The notes: generated by a model from the sequence alone, not told the origin. A stretch of 64,000 nucleotides of DNA from Sitta carolinensis (GCA_032173965.1 CM063289.1:31382708-31446707), one strand, 5' to 3'. Numbered from the stretch's first letter, positions 13,293 through 48,859 are shown. Numbers and translations are program-made.

Positions 13293-13384
13293 CGGGCCGC
13301 TCGGCTCAGTGGGCGGCCCGCCTGGCACCGCCCCGGCCGCTGAGCGCCGCCCCAGCGGAGCCGCTGCCGGGCACTCCTGCCGAG
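13293..13384 (+). promoter_or_regulatory. ACADM: ACADM proximal promoter / 5' UTR
   Basis: Non-repetitive GC-rich segment between the minisatellite and the ACADM ATG at 13385, with GGGCGG-type boxes and no TATA box. CpG density continues to about 13640, so the whole 12.3-13.6 kb block acts as a CpG-island promoter. The exact transcription start cannot be read from sequence and may fall inside the minisatellite. Confidence 0.6.
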
Positions 13385-27077
<13,693 letters not shown>

Positions 27078-27301
27078 AGAAACGCATAACGTGCGTCTGG
27101 CGCTGCTGTAGTGTTCTGTGTTCTTATGGGAAAAGATTTTAGTGTGTTTCAATAGAATTAAAAAGGGATGAAGAAAAAGATTCTTTCAAAATATTTTTAT
27201 TCTGTTCATTATTACGCACTGATTCTGTTCTCACTATAAAATAATCAGAATGTAATTTTTGACAGTCCATGAAGCATTTTGCTAAAATATTATTAATATT
27301 T

Positions 27302-27307
27302 AATAAA
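27302..27307 (+). terminator. ACADM: ACADM polyadenylation signal AATAAA
   Basis: First canonical AATAAA after the ACADM stop codon (27075-27077), giving a 3' UTR of about 240-250 nt. It lies in AT-rich sequence, so the real cleavage site could differ slightly. Confidence 0.6.
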
Positions 27308-27412
27308 ATATATTAATGTCTTTCTCCTATATATAAACCTATTATTCCTTTCCATCAATGTATATACTTAACTATGTTTGCAGCAAGAACAGCCAAGAAG
27401 AAGGAATTAGGA

Positions 27413-27492
27413 GGGGTTTTTTTGTTTGTTTGTTTGGTGTTTTTTTTTTTTTTTTTGTTTTGTTTTGTTTTTTGTTTTGTTTTTTTTTTTAA
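27413..27492. repeat. T-rich / (TTTG)n simple repeat
   Basis: GTTTGTTTGTTTG followed by long T runs interrupted by G (TTTTGTTTTGTTTTG). It is a simple repeat just downstream of ACADM and just before a CR1 copy. Confidence 0.85.
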
Positions 27493-27499
27493 CCTTGGA

Positions 27500-28030
27500 T
27501 GGACCCTTCTTGGCAATGCTGGCAGAATGGACATTCCCTGGAATTCTTAAACAAATTAGATACGTGATGCTGTACTGCATCCAGTTCTAGGCTCCCCTGT
27601 ATAAGAAAGATGGGGACTTAAAGGAAGGAGTCTAGCACACGGCCACAAAAATATTAAGGGCCTGAAGCATCTGTCATGTGCAAAGAGGCTAACTTTTTAG
27701 CCTGGACAAGAGAAAGCTTTAATTTCATCTATGTGCATAAATACCTGATGGGATGCAATGAGGAGGAGGGAGCCAGCAACAGTAGTACCCACTGACAGGA
27801 CAAGAGGTAATGGGAACAAATTAAAATACATGACATTCCACTGGAACACAACTTATTTTTTTATTGTGAGGGATGTCATATGCTGGCAGAGGGGGTGGAG
27901 TCTCCATCTGTCACTCAAAACTCAACAGACCTTGAACAACCTGCTTTAGCTAAGCCTACTTGGTGTAGGTGGGTTGTGCTCCATGATTTCAAGAGGTATC
28001 TTCAAACCTTAATACTTCTATTAAGCAATT
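27500..28030 (+). mobile_element. CR1 LINE fragment, plus orientation
   Basis: Carries CR1 3'-region landmarks in sense order: 'AAGGGCCTGAAGCATCTGTC', 'CATAAATACCTGATGGGATG', 'CTGACAGGACAAGAGGTAAT', 'GGGTGGAGTCTCCATCTGTC' and 'GAACAACCTGCTTTAGCTAA'. It is diverged, 5' truncated and non-coding. It fills most of the gap between ACADM and the RABGGTB promoter. Confidence 0.88.
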
Positions 28031-28303
28031 TCCAGTTTCCCTCCAAAATGTCCTTGCCTCTGTCTGATCTCTTTCATGTCTCATCTGAATTTAGTGCTGG
28101 ATGCTACTATTACTGTCATTAGGCAGAAGCTCTGCAATCCTTACTTCTTGGATAAGCTACGTGGGAAGTTAGTTCTTTAAAGAAACTGTTTAGTCTCTAT
28201 AAATTACTCACTTTCCTTCAGGAAGACTAATAATGCAACATCTTTGGTAAGTACTTGACATATGTAAGAAATGGACTTTATTTTTGACTGTCCTATGCAA
28301 CCC

Positions 28304-28372
28304 AGCATTATATATAATTATATATAATACATATATAATATATATAGTATATAATTATACATAATTCTTGTT
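28304..28372. repeat. AT-only palindromic tract
   Basis: About 65 bp built of TATATAATTATATATAATAC-type blocks with several self-complementary stretches (ATATATAATTATATA, TATATAATATATATA). It could extrude as a cruciform or hairpin. Non-coding. Confidence 0.75.
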
Positions 28373-28714
28373 TGATGTTCCTGCCTGGTATAATTCAGGA
28401 GGAACATGTGCCAGCGTCAAGAGTTGGTAATCATGAACATAATCACCCAAGACAGTTTTAATTAGAAAGCAAGAGAGACGATTTTGAGCAAAAGGACAGT
28501 TATCTTTACCTGGTTTACTTGTGACTAAATTCTTGGATTTGCTCTTCTACAGAGCTGAGGAAGGAAACGGAACTTATTTCTAAACGCTGTCCTGTTTGCT
28601 GTGACGCAAGAAAGTGCACAGCTGGAGTTACTGTACTTTAAATTTACTACCCATTTCAGACTAGACTCCATCGCGGCAAGCCGGGACGCAGCCGCCCCGG
28701 CCCCGCGCCCGCGG

Positions 28715-29315
28715 CGGACACTGCCCCGCGCTCCCGGCGGACGCACGCTGTCCCGCGCTCCCGGCGGACGCTGCCCCGCGCTCCCGGCGGACGGACACTG
28801 TCCCGCGCTCCCGGCGGCGCTGCCCCGCGCTCCCGGCGGACGGACGCTGTCCCGCGCTCCCGGCGGACGGGACGCTGCCCCGCGCTCCCGGCGGACGGAC
28901 ACTGTCCCGCGCTCCCGGCGGGCGCTGCCCCGCGCTCCCGGCGGACGGACGCTGCCCCGCGCTCCCGGCGGACGCTGCCCCGCGCTCCCGGCGGACGGAC
29001 ACTGTCCCGCGCTCCCGGCGGACACTGTCCCGCGCTCCCGGCGGGCGCTGCCCGCGCTCCCGGCGGACACTGTCCCGCGCTCCCGGCGGACGACGCTGCC
29101 CCGCGCTCCCGGCGGACGGACGCTGTCCCGCGCTCCCGGCGGGCGCTGTCCCGCGCTCCGGCGGACGCGTCCCGCGCTCCCGGCGGACGCTGCCCCGCGC
29201 TCCCGGCGGACGGACGCTGCCCCGCGCTCCCGGCGACGGACGCTGTCCCGCGCTCCCGGCGGACGGACGCTGCCCCGCGCTCCCGGCGGACGGACGCTGC
29301 CCCGCGCTCCTGGCG
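28715..29315. repeat. GC-rich minisatellite upstream of RABGGTB (about 24 copies, 22-31 bp)
   Basis: The core CCCGCGCTCCCGGCGGA recurs about 24 times, separated by variable linkers: CGCTGC, CGGACGCTGT, CGGACACTGT, CACTGT. Unit length varies between about 22 and 31 bp because linker segments are present or absent, unlike the regular 45-bp array before ACADM. Long overlapping frames on both strands are artefacts of stop-free GC repeats. The array ends about 150 bp before the RABGGTB ATG. Confidence 0.96.
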
Positions 29316-29468
29316 GGCAGGGCCGCTCGGTTCTGCGCAGCCGCCGGCGGGCGGGGCCTGGGCGGGCACAGCGAGGTCCCGCCGGCCGCCGCTGTTCCGC
29401 TTTTCCGCTTTTCCGCTGTTCCGCTTTTCCGCTGTTGCGCTTCGCCTCTTCCTGGCCGTGCGGAGAAC
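29316..29468 (+). promoter_or_regulatory. RABGGTB: RABGGTB core promoter with TTCCGC cluster
   Basis: Between the minisatellite and the ATG lies a GC-rich, TATA-less promoter. At 29394-29440 five TTCCGC motifs occur, spaced by TTT or TGT (CTGTTCCGCTTTTCCGCTTT and onward). On the minus strand these read GCGGAA, an ETS-type core. The segment ends CGGAGAAC|ATG. CpG density continues into intron 1 (to about 29670). Confidence 0.65.
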
Positions 29469-40089
<10,621 letters not shown>

Positions 40090-40862
40090 GCCTTGTAGAG
40101 ACAAAGGGTTTATACGACCAATCGCTTTGATTTTACTGATTTATAATCTCATCTGTGAAACTGTCAGGATATTCTTCTTTCAGATGTGTTTACATTACGG
40201 AAGTAAAGCAATAGCTTTGCTGTGGACTTTGTCACTTTATAAACTGTATCAGAACAGGCTGGTTCTCATAATCTGAGTGTAACGTGTTCTTTGGTTGTAT
40301 TCTGAGATGCGTAGAAACATTTTAATTCTCTATTTAAATGTACGGGCCTTGGCTATTTTTTTAAAAATATAATATTCAAATCGAAGCTTGACTGTATTAA
40401 TGCTTTTCTATGCCTGTTATACCAGCCATGCTAGTACTGGCCTGTTTTGATGGTGGATCATGCAAAGCACTTTTAAAAAAAAAAATCCTAACTAAGCAAT
40501 GCACTTAATACCACACACTTCTGTATTCGATTCTTCCTGTTCACATTTCCCATCGCTTTAATACACTGAGAAACAGCTTCTTCTTCTCACAGTAATTGAT
40601 ACCAGTAAAACCATAATTATGGTTCTTTTAAATATATAAATGTCTTCATTTATTGATGAGTCCCTTAGACAAAATTCCACTGATACTTGAAATACAGCAT
40701 ATCTTGAGTATGTATAGTGAAAGTTGCTAACATGAAACATTCTAGAGAAGGTCTCTGTTGGACAGTGACTTGTAATTGATTCTAAATTTGTTGCTAGGTT
40801 GAAATCCTGCTTTTTAGGTTTTAAGACACTAATTGTCAACACTTGATTATGGTGTAATTGAA

Positions 40863-40868
40863 AATAAA
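40863..40868 (+). terminator. RABGGTB: RABGGTB polyadenylation signal AATAAA
   Basis: Canonical AATAAA about 775 nt after the RABGGTB stop. It is the best candidate before the NAA20 CpG island; no earlier AATAAA was seen in the intervening 3' sequence. Confidence 0.55.
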
Positions 40869-40889
40869 ACTAGCTTTGGAAAATACTTG

Positions 40890-41479
40890 TTCTCTCTAGG
40901 GTGGAATCCTCTTTGTCTTCATAGAAGTGCTAAAATTGCCTCTTAATTTACATTCCACGCATCCTAGCTGAGCCTGAATGATATTCCACTTGTAACATAC
41001 AGTAAGAGGTAATCGTGAAGGGAAGTATTTGATAATCTCTGTACTTCTGCCTAAGGCCTAAAGTTGTTTCACCTGTACATCACTCAGCAGATAGCCACCC
41101 AAGATTTGGCCTGCACAGTTTTCATACTAGCAGAACTATGTATCGATGGGTAGTCATTTAAAATGAAAACCCAAACTCACTGAATAGAAAATACTGGTTT
41201 AGACTATACTATTGGGAATTAATTTGATAATGGTAAAGACTACTGCAGCCATGACCAGCTTTTGAACCACCTTCAGTAACAGTAACCAAAGCACCTTTCG
41301 GCACTTCGGAAGTAAAGTTGAAGGGCCAAGGGTCTGAGGGGGTAAGGTGGAGAGACTGCCGCGTGGGCAAGGTGCTTAAACCATTGTAGCGCTGAGGGCA
41401 GGTGTGGGATTCATTCCGCGTGAGGCGAGCGTGTGCTGGGCATAGCAGTCCCCTTTCCAGATGCAGAGTTGGGTTTTCT
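40890..41479. other. Short intergenic spacer RABGGTB-NAA20
   Basis: Roughly 600 bp with no coding or repeat feature recognised. It becomes GC-richer toward 41340-41480 as the NAA20 CpG island begins. Confidence 0.5.
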
Positions 41480-42110
41480 GCGTACCGTACTCTCGCGTAT
41501 TAAGGTCGCGTCGTGTTACGCGTAGCTGCGCGTGCTCAGGGCGAGCTGCCCAGGTTCAGAGGGCTCCTGGCACTGCGGCCCCGCCGCGCCTCACGCCACT
41601 GCGGGGTTGGCTCCGCCGTGCCTGCCGGCCGGGGCTCCCGCAGAGCCGGCCCCGCTCGGCACGGCGCTGCGGCAGGGGCGGCTCCGCGGGGCGGGGCGAG
41701 GCCGTGTGACCGCCGCCTTACCGCGCCCCGGGCGTGCGAGCGCTTCCGGGGCAGCGCCATCGCCGTCACCCTCGCCGGAGTCGCCGTGATCGCCATCATC
41801 ATGACAACGCTCCGCGCCTTCACCTGCGACGACCTCTTCCGATTCAACAACATGTGAGCGTCGGCTGTCCCCCCTCCCTGCCCCCGAGCCCCTGTGCGCT
41901 TCCCCACCCCGCGGGGTCCTCGGGGCGCCCCGCCGGCCGGGCGGGCCCGGGCCCGTGCTGAGCGCCGCGCTCTCTTCCCCCGCAGCAATCTGGACCCGCT
42001 GACCGAGACCGTATCCTTCCGCCGGGGCAGGGGGGCGGTCGCGGGCGGCGCCGCCGTGGCGGCCGCAGTTGCTCCTTAACCGAGCGCCCAGTACGGGATT
42101 CCCTTCTACT
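41480..42110 (+). promoter_or_regulatory. NAA20: NAA20 CpG-island promoter
   Basis: CpG-dense block covering the presumed start site, exon 1, exon 2 and the start of exon 3 of NAA20. It contains GGGGCGG/GGGGCGGGGC boxes at about 41670-41700 and no TATA box. Open frames on the opposite strand in this block are shadows of GC-rich sequence. Confidence 0.75.
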
Positions 42111-45100
42111 TGCAGTACCTCGCCCACTGGCCCGAATATTTCATCGTCGCCGAGGCGCCCGGCGGGGAGCTGATGGGTTACAGTGAGTGCCGGGTGTTCC
42201 GGCGGTAACGTCTCCCTTCGTTGCCTATTTCGGGGATTATAACGCGGGAGCTTTTCTTACTCTTCGTTTTTACGAAATATCCAGCATGGAAGAGGAATGT
42301 TGCGTTGCATCTTCCCGTTTCTTAAATGTCTTAGGGTGTTATGCAGGACTCATGGCCGTAGCTTCCAGTTTGACGTTCCTAGTGTAGCGAGGTGCCTTGG
42401 CTGTGGTAACATCCCCCCGTATTTGGTGAATGGGTATTTTTGTAATCTGAAATTACGTCCCTACGCTCCCTGCACAAAATCAGTAAGAGTGCTGGGCTTG
42501 CATTTTGCATTGCCCTGTAAGGGAAAGCGCTGGGCCTGGATGTCATTTGCCAGTTTGCTGTGGAATATTTGTGTTTTTCAGAAATCATGCCAAAGAGAAC
42601 TGCCAGGAGGTAGGTTAGGGCCGAGTAATGGGTTTTGCAGGGACCCGGGAAATACAAGTATTTGGCATACTAAAGCTGAAAATACGTCTGCTGGACAGGA
42701 CATTTCTCTTTACCTACCACACTTGTTTATTATCAGTGACTGTGATATCTATATAAGCACAGGGTGGAAGAGTGAATGTTCATTAATAAGCTAACTTTGG
42801 ATTGATCTAGTGTAGAAAGTAGAGAAACTAGGAAAAAAAACCCTCCCAAAACACCATCCCCACCTCCACTTCTTTTTTTTTTTTTTTTTTTTTTTCCCTT
42901 AAACATATCGTGTTTGCGAGGTCTTAGCTTTGCCGATCTGGCAAAGCTTAAAGCTTCCCAAGCTCTATTCTCCCATAATCTCCAAAAGTCTCAAATAGTT
43001 GCTGGGATAGTAGTTTTAGGTTTCTGTCCCTCTCTTCCTCCTTTATTTTAGTCAGATCTTAAATTTTGGTTCAGCAAAAGACTTGGGAGCATTGCTTTAA
43101 ATTTGCATTTAGAAGTCACCTCAAGCAAGGAGTTTGCAAACTTGTTTGTGGTTTTTTACATTAGTCAAGAAACTGCTGTAATATTTGAGCAAAATGACGT
43201 TTTTAGTGGCTGCAGAATCATAGAGTGAAAAGGTAGACATCCCTGTTTTAGCCTTTACCACAGTCACTGTAACGTGTGTTTATCCATGGCTTATATCTCT
43301 TGTGAAGTTGTCTGGCTGTGGGCAGTGCACTACTCCAAACGTGCTTCTGTGCTGATGCTCTCTATGTTCACAGTCATGGGAAAAGCCGAAGGCTCTGTGG
43401 CTAGGGAAGAATGGCACGGACACGTTACCGCTCTCTCTGTTGCTCCAGAATTTCGACGGCTGGGTTTGGCTGCTAAATTGATGGAGCTCCTGGAAGAAAT
43501 TTCAGAAAAGTGAGTACTATGTCTATCTTTAAATTTATCTTTTAAAGTAATATTTTAAAGTAGTATTTCTACAGACACGTGTCCCTGGTTTATGTGGCAG
43601 AATTTTGCTTAACATCGTGTTCTGATTTTCTGAAATTCCTCACGCTTGGAGAAAAAGACTTACGAAAGTTGCTTAGAGGTTTAAAATCTCAGGCTTTCTC
43701 TGAAAGCTGACTTGCCAGACGTGAGGAGGACGTAGCCTGAATTCCAGTAGAGATGCTGTGTAAAATGACGTTTCTTGACAGGAAAAGTGCTTTGTGAAAC
43801 ATGAGCACTGTTCCCTGCAGGGCCTCCAAAATACCTGCTCAGTAACTCTGGGCTTTGTGCAATGCCCTTAGGCCCAATGCTGATCAAACTTTTTACTGCA
43901 GAGAGTATCTTAGCTTACTTGCCGTCCCGTGCTTGGTTACTTGTACCTGAGAAAATTTAATTTAGTGTCAGATGAACCCACTGGGAAATGTCCTTAAAGG
44001 ATTCTGGTAGGGCAACCCCACTGTGGTTGGTAAAACTAGAAAAGAGTGTGTTGTTCTGAAAAATTTGCCCTGTGAAATAAGGGGTCTACCATCTCCTGTT
44101 AGGCAACTGAATTTTGTGACTATTCCTCATCCAAGCAATCTAAAATGTGGTTATTTTATTTAATTATATTATATGGGTTTACGCCTGTAGGGATGTTTAG
44201 CTTGTCCGGTTCTTAATGTTCAAGTTTCTGAAGCCACTGACTGGTTATTACATTGGGAAAGATGATAGATTAGTGTACTACATCAGACTTGCTTTGGTTT
44301 CATTACAATTTATGTGTTGTTACATATACCTGCTATTCCTTAATGTGATTTTGATTGTTTGTTTGTTTGTGTTTCTTCCTCCCCTACTAAAGAAAGGGTG
44401 GATTTTTTGTCGATCTCTTTGTGAGAGTGTCAAATCAGGTTGCTGTAAATATGTATAAGCAACTAGGCTACAGTGTGTACCGGACAGTCTTAGAGTACTA
44501 CTCCGCTAGCAGTGGGGAGCCAGATGAAGATGCTTACGGTAAGTTCTTGTTCAGACTCAGCCTGAACGGAACGATTCTCATGTTGAGAGTTCCTGGGCTT
44601 GTTTGTAAAACTGTTATTATGTTTTTGGTAGATGAAACAATCTCAGATAGTTGCTGATCAATGGGATTTTTGTATCCTCCTTTAGATAACTTTTCCTACT
44701 TAAGATTACATCAGTTACAAAACTTAATCTTGCCATTTATGTATTTTATAGCATCTCTGGCAAAATCAACTGCAGAACAAGAAAAAACAGGAAGGAATGT
44801 CAGTGCTTTCTTCCCTTTATCCCATAATGGGGACTTAAAACTTTGTTTTTCTCAGATGTCTGCCTATAAATTAACAATTGTCAGTGTTCAACAATGGCAG
44901 AGAATTGTGTGAGATTTTCAATTTAAAAGGGAAGGAACATGGAAATTCAAGTTATGTTAATGTTAATTATGTTAACAAAAGTGAACTACCAGGTGCTTCC
45001 TCTTTCTAGGTACTTTTTTAAATTATCCTCCCAAAGTGTTACATGTCCAGGCTCTTTATTGTTTCTGTTCTTGCACCATTTATTTGATATGTAGGAGCAC

Positions 45101-45898
45101 TGTGGAATAAGAGAGCTAGGATAGACACTTATCATTGCTGCATGTGACTTAAATCATATATCTGTCCCTTTAGCCTGTAATTTCCTTTCCATTCAGCCGA
45201 GTTTCATGCAGTGTTTTATATCAGTTGGTATCATTGCCATTGAGCAACATTAAGGATATCAGTGTGTCCTGAGGAGAGCAACCAAGGTGGTAAGAGGTCT
45301 CAAGGGCAAGATTTAGGAGGAGCAGCTGATGCGCGTGATTTGGTTCCACTTGGAGAAGAGAAAGCTGAGGCACACCCTTGTCACAGTCTATGGCTTCATC
45401 AGTGAGGACAGCAGAGGGGGGAATTGATCTCCTCTCTGCAGTGACCAGTGACAGGACATGAGGAGGTGGAGCAGAGCTGTGTCAGGGAATGTTCAGACTG
45501 GACATTAGAAGGCTCTTCTCTGAGAGGGTGGTTGGTAACTGCAATGGTCTCTCCAGGGAAAGGGTCATGAGCCCATCAGAGCCCATCAGAGTTCAAGGAA
45601 TATCTGCACAATGCTCCTAATCATACGGTATAGTTTTAGGTAGTGCTGTGTGGAGTAGGGGATTGCATCCTTATAGGTCACTTCCAACATGAGGTAGTCT
45701 TATGATTCTAGGAAATTTTTTTGATTAAAAATTATCATATTTTAATGGAGAATTCACTTGATATGGCTTTGTACAATGACTGCGTTACTAACATTTTTTC
45801 CTTTTGCTATAGATATGAGAAAAGCTCTTTCCAGAGATACAGAGAAGAAATCGGTTATACCTCTGCCTCATCCTGTGAGGCCAGAAGACATTGAGTAA
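41801..45898 (+). CDS. NAA20: NAA20, catalytic subunit of N-terminal acetyltransferase B, 6 exons
   Basis: GNAT-fold acetyltransferase that with NAA25 forms NatB and acetylates nascent proteins starting MD, ME, MN or MQ at the ribosome. Exons: 41801-41853, 41986-42010, 42092-42182, 43374-43509, 44393-44538, 45813-45898; all GT-AG, phases consistent, 537 nt, 178 aa, equal to human. The protein begins MTTLRAFTCDDLFRFNNINL and ends PLPHPVRPEDIE; the acetyl-CoA-binding signature RRLGLA is at residues 84-89. Exon 2 is a 25-nt microexon and intron 2 only 81 bp. Sequence is almost identical to human with conservative changes. The gene retains all introns, so it is not a retrocopy. Its place directly after RABGGTB differs from human, where NAA20 is on chromosome 20 and RABGGTB is followed by MSH4. 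Confidence 0.97.
42873..42895. repeat. T homopolymer in NAA20 intron 3
   Basis: Run of about 23 T in an otherwise ordinary intron, preceded by a C/A-rich stretch. Confidence 0.85.
45235..45712 (+). mobile_element. CR1 LINE 3' fragment in NAA20 intron 5
   Basis: Sense-orientation CR1 3' end with 'CTGAGGAGAGCAACCAAGGT', 'TTGGAGAAGAGAAAGCTGAG', 'GACAGGACATGAGGAGGTGG', 'GACATTAGAAGGCTCTTCTC' and the tail 'GTAGTCTTATGATTCTA'. It includes a small direct duplication (GAGCCCATCA twice, about 45569-45588). It ends about 100 bp before the acceptor of NAA20 exon 6. Non-coding, truncated. Confidence 0.85.
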
Positions 45899-46119
45899 CT
45901 TTAAGCTGTGGTTCTCATGCAATTTACTAAGTGTCAGGTTCCATCTCCTATAACCCCCAACAACTTACAGATAAGAAGTTTTAGGCCAAATGCTTTTCCT
46001 ATAAAATACTAAAAAGCATTGTTGGGAAGATGACTAACACTGCTTCTATTGGTAATGGCTGTATACTGCCACACTTACGCTATTAATTTTTCCTTTCACA
46101 TGTTGGAGATTTGGAGACT

Positions 46120-46125
46120 ATTAAA
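46120..46125 (+). terminator. NAA20: Candidate NAA20 polyadenylation signal ATTAAA
   Basis: The common variant ATTAAA about 220 nt after the NAA20 stop codon. No canonical AATAAA was found closer. Weak support. Confidence 0.35.
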
Positions 46126-46497
46126 ATGGAATTACCTCCTGTATGGTCTTTTCTTGGTTTTCTTTGAAACCAAAATACCTGAATTCAGTAATAGCAAAAC
46201 CTCTTCAAATGCATCTGTTCATGACCACTGAAAATGCTGTACAATACCCAAGAAACTTGGCATCACCGGAGCTCGTGGTGGGTCGCCTGGGACTAGTGCC
46301 ACATCCCCCTCGGTCCCAGCAGCTCTGGGTGGGCCAGGAGGTGGGTAGATGCTGCCATGCTGGCCACAGGACTCGTGGCACAGTTTTGGGGTAGCCGTGC
46401 CTGCCGGGGCGGGGCAGAGTGGGAACACTTAGGATGATGGGGAGACAGATCAGGCACAGGTGTTACCAGTGATGAGGGCGAGGGGGCGGATCCTGCT

Positions 46498-47012
46498 GGC
46501 GGGGCCGCCCGCGGGACGCGGCGGCAGCAGCGAAACACCGAGCTTTGGGTGTTTAACGTGAGGCGGTCGCGCTCTCCCGCGCTGCGCCTCCGCCCGGCCG
46601 CGCCGCCCTCAGGGAGCCGAGCCGAGCTCGGGGAACGCGACTGGCGGAGCCGAGTTCTGCCGGGCGGAGCCGACCTCCGACGAGCCGAGCCGACTTTAGC
46701 CGAGTCGACCGCTGGCGAACGCAGCAATAGGCACCGAGGTCAGCCGAAGCGAGCCGAGGTCGGCCGAACCCGGCCCCGTGCTTTCGTGCCCATTAATTAG
46801 TGCGAATGCAGTCACTGCCTAATGAGCTCCTGCCCGACCCACGTTCCCGTTCGTGTCTGTGCGGTGGCAGGGCCGCCCACGGGACGCGGCAGACACGAAA
46901 TACCGACCTTCGGGCGTTTAATTTGAGGTGGCCCCGCTGTCCCGGCCGCCACCAGGGAGCTGAGCCGAGCTCGAGGAAGGCAGTGGGCGGAGCCGAGTTC
47001 AGCAGAGCGAGC
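46498..47012. repeat. Diverged tandem duplication of a GC-rich segment
   Basis: Two related copies at about 46498-46668 and 46866-47012. Both start GGC(G/A)GGGCCGCCC(G/A)CGGGACGCGG, pass GGG(T/C)GTTTAA(C/T), then CAGGGAGC(C/T)GAGCCGAGCTC, and end GGCGGAGCCGAGTTC. Between them lies a GAGCCGAG-type pentamer-rich stretch (46655-46780). The minus strand of each copy has a similar short frame, but nothing resembles a known protein. It could be a diverged CpG promoter duplicated locally or part of an unrecognised LTR. Confidence 0.7.
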
Positions 47013-47990
47013 TCAGTAATTGAAACATTACAAACACCGCCCCCGGGTCTCAGCAGCAGGCCCGGCACAGGTAGGCAGGTTCGGCAGGTTCTTTGCTCTG
47101 CTGCAGGGGTGTAGCTGGGGGTGCAGAGGGAGCCCGGCTGAGCCTGGCCACTGGCCGTGCGGCCGGGGGCAGCCGTTCCCAGGCTGAGAACAGTCCAGCA
47201 ATGATAGAAAGCCGATGGCTCTCTGCTTCCCACAGGATTCCTGATCCCTCGGGCCGAGGTTTGAAGTAAAGATCAGAGGAGGCACTTTTGCATAGAAGCT
47301 TATTCTTCTGAAGGGGGTGCAAAAGAGGAAGCGGGACCCCAAAGGCCAAGCCTTTCTCCTGACCCTGCTGGGGGTGTTCCCATCGGGGACAGGTTCAGTG
47401 AGACAGGGTGTGGACAGCCAGGGTTAACCGAGCCCATTGCGGGGTTAACAGGGAGATACTACTAGAGGGTAAGCAGCTTAACCAACTCAATACTCCATTG
47501 CCACACTGGTGTATTCAAGGCATCTTTCCTCATTGTTTGACAGAAGAAAAACACAAAATTAATTCCAAACCAGGGTGATTTCTTTACAGTCTATCAAATA
47601 GCTAAATACCACCAGCTACCTCTCCTTATTTTAAAATCAGCTGGAGAACTTGCATCCCAGAGACCTGGGCCGGGTCTGAGGAGAACTGTGGCCAGCTGTG
47701 GGAATTGCTGAGCAGCCCTGGAGGAGCAGAGAGGCTGGAGGAGGCTGGGCCAGTTCCAGCGTGCCGGTGCCCCCAGAGCCCGAGCTGGGCAGGGCCGGTC
47801 ACTCTTGGGCAGCGCTGGCACTGAGCTGGGCCCGGGCACAGTCCCAGGAGCTGTCCCAGGGTGAAAGGAGCAGGGAAAGAAGGAAATGGAAAGAATTGGT
47901 GCTGGGAGAGGAGAGCCTTGTGAGGCCCGCAGTGCTCTTTGTGCTGCGCCATTGTGCGTGTGCCCCAGTGCCTTTGCCTGGTTCTTTTGC
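47013..47990. other. Unassigned region, possibly old LTR-derived
   Basis: No supported gene. Segments such as 'GGTGCAAAAGAGGAAGCGGG' near 47317 and the GGGTTAAC repeats near 47421-47450 give an LTR-like impression, but no terminal repeats or family could be identified. Confidence 0.3.
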
Positions 47991-47997
47991 AGGTGGA

Positions 47998-48036
47998 TCC
48001 GATGGCCAGAGCTGCGCAGATGAGGCTGAGCACGAG
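47998..48036 (+). pseudogene. Possible stray URB1-like exon (weak)
   Basis: A good acceptor (TTCTTTTGCAG at 47983-47993) is followed by a short frame reading GGSDGQSCADEAEH and a donor-like GAGTGAGT. In human URB1 the segment just before the DDAET exon is SDG- and CDAH-containing, so this might be the exon preceding the URB1-like exons found from 54456. The donor phase (2) does not match exon 54456 (needs 1), and a stop follows at once if read through. It may be a decayed exon of the same duplication or pure coincidence. Confidence 0.22.
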
Positions 48037-48859
48037 TGAGTGGCCCGTGGCTGCTGGGCACTGAGCCAGGCAATGCCCGCTGCCCTGCAGGAGAAGGGCA
48101 CCGTGGGGCTGGGCCCTGGGCCCCTCTGGGCTCTGTGGGAACATTGCCAGGGCTGCAGAGAGCTGAAAGCGCCGGGGGGCTGTGCTGGGGGGAGCAGCGC
48201 TGAGCCGGGCTGGCTCCCAGCCCAGGAGTTGCTCTGCTGTGCCTGGAGAGGGTCCCCTTAAGGGGGGGTTTGTCCTGAGCAAGGCTGCTGCTCAGGCGGG
48301 CCGGGCACTTGTGGCTGCCTGGAAATAGGGATTGCAATTTGTGTGTGTGAAAGCAAAGCCTTGCTCTGCTGCCTGCCCTGCTCTGCAGCCTCTCGTGCCC
48401 TGGCTGTGCCTTTTCCCTGGCTGATAAAGCCCTCCCTGTGCTGCTGGGCTTGCCAAAGGGACAGCACGGAGGCACTCGTGTTTTTCTTGTCTCCCTGGCT
48501 TTGGCTTGACTCGTGCTCCAAGGCAGGAGTGACTCCAGAGCTCTGGGGGGGAATCGTTGGGTTGGGGGTGTTTTTTTGCAAGTCAGGGCTCAAATCTGCT
48601 GTAAGGCAAGGCTTTCTTCTGCAGCAGTAGATCCATGCTGTTGCCTGGGGTGTGGAGGGTCGTTGTTGGACAGCGTGCGAGGGAGGAAAGCAGAGCAGGC
48701 TGCTGGGGACGCTCCTTGGAGCCAGGCTTGGTGTATCGCTGAGCAATGAATTCAGCAGGGCTTTGCTGTTCCTGCTGCTCCTTGGGTCGTGTTTGGCTTT
48801 CTGTGCCTTGGCTCGAGTGTCACTGTCGCTCCTCTGGTATCAAGCTGTGTGCTACATCA

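Noticed and set aside
41536..42127. Minus-strand frames of 150-178 codons over NAA20 exons 1-3
   Set aside because: Shadows of the CpG island and NAA20 coding exons; no family match.
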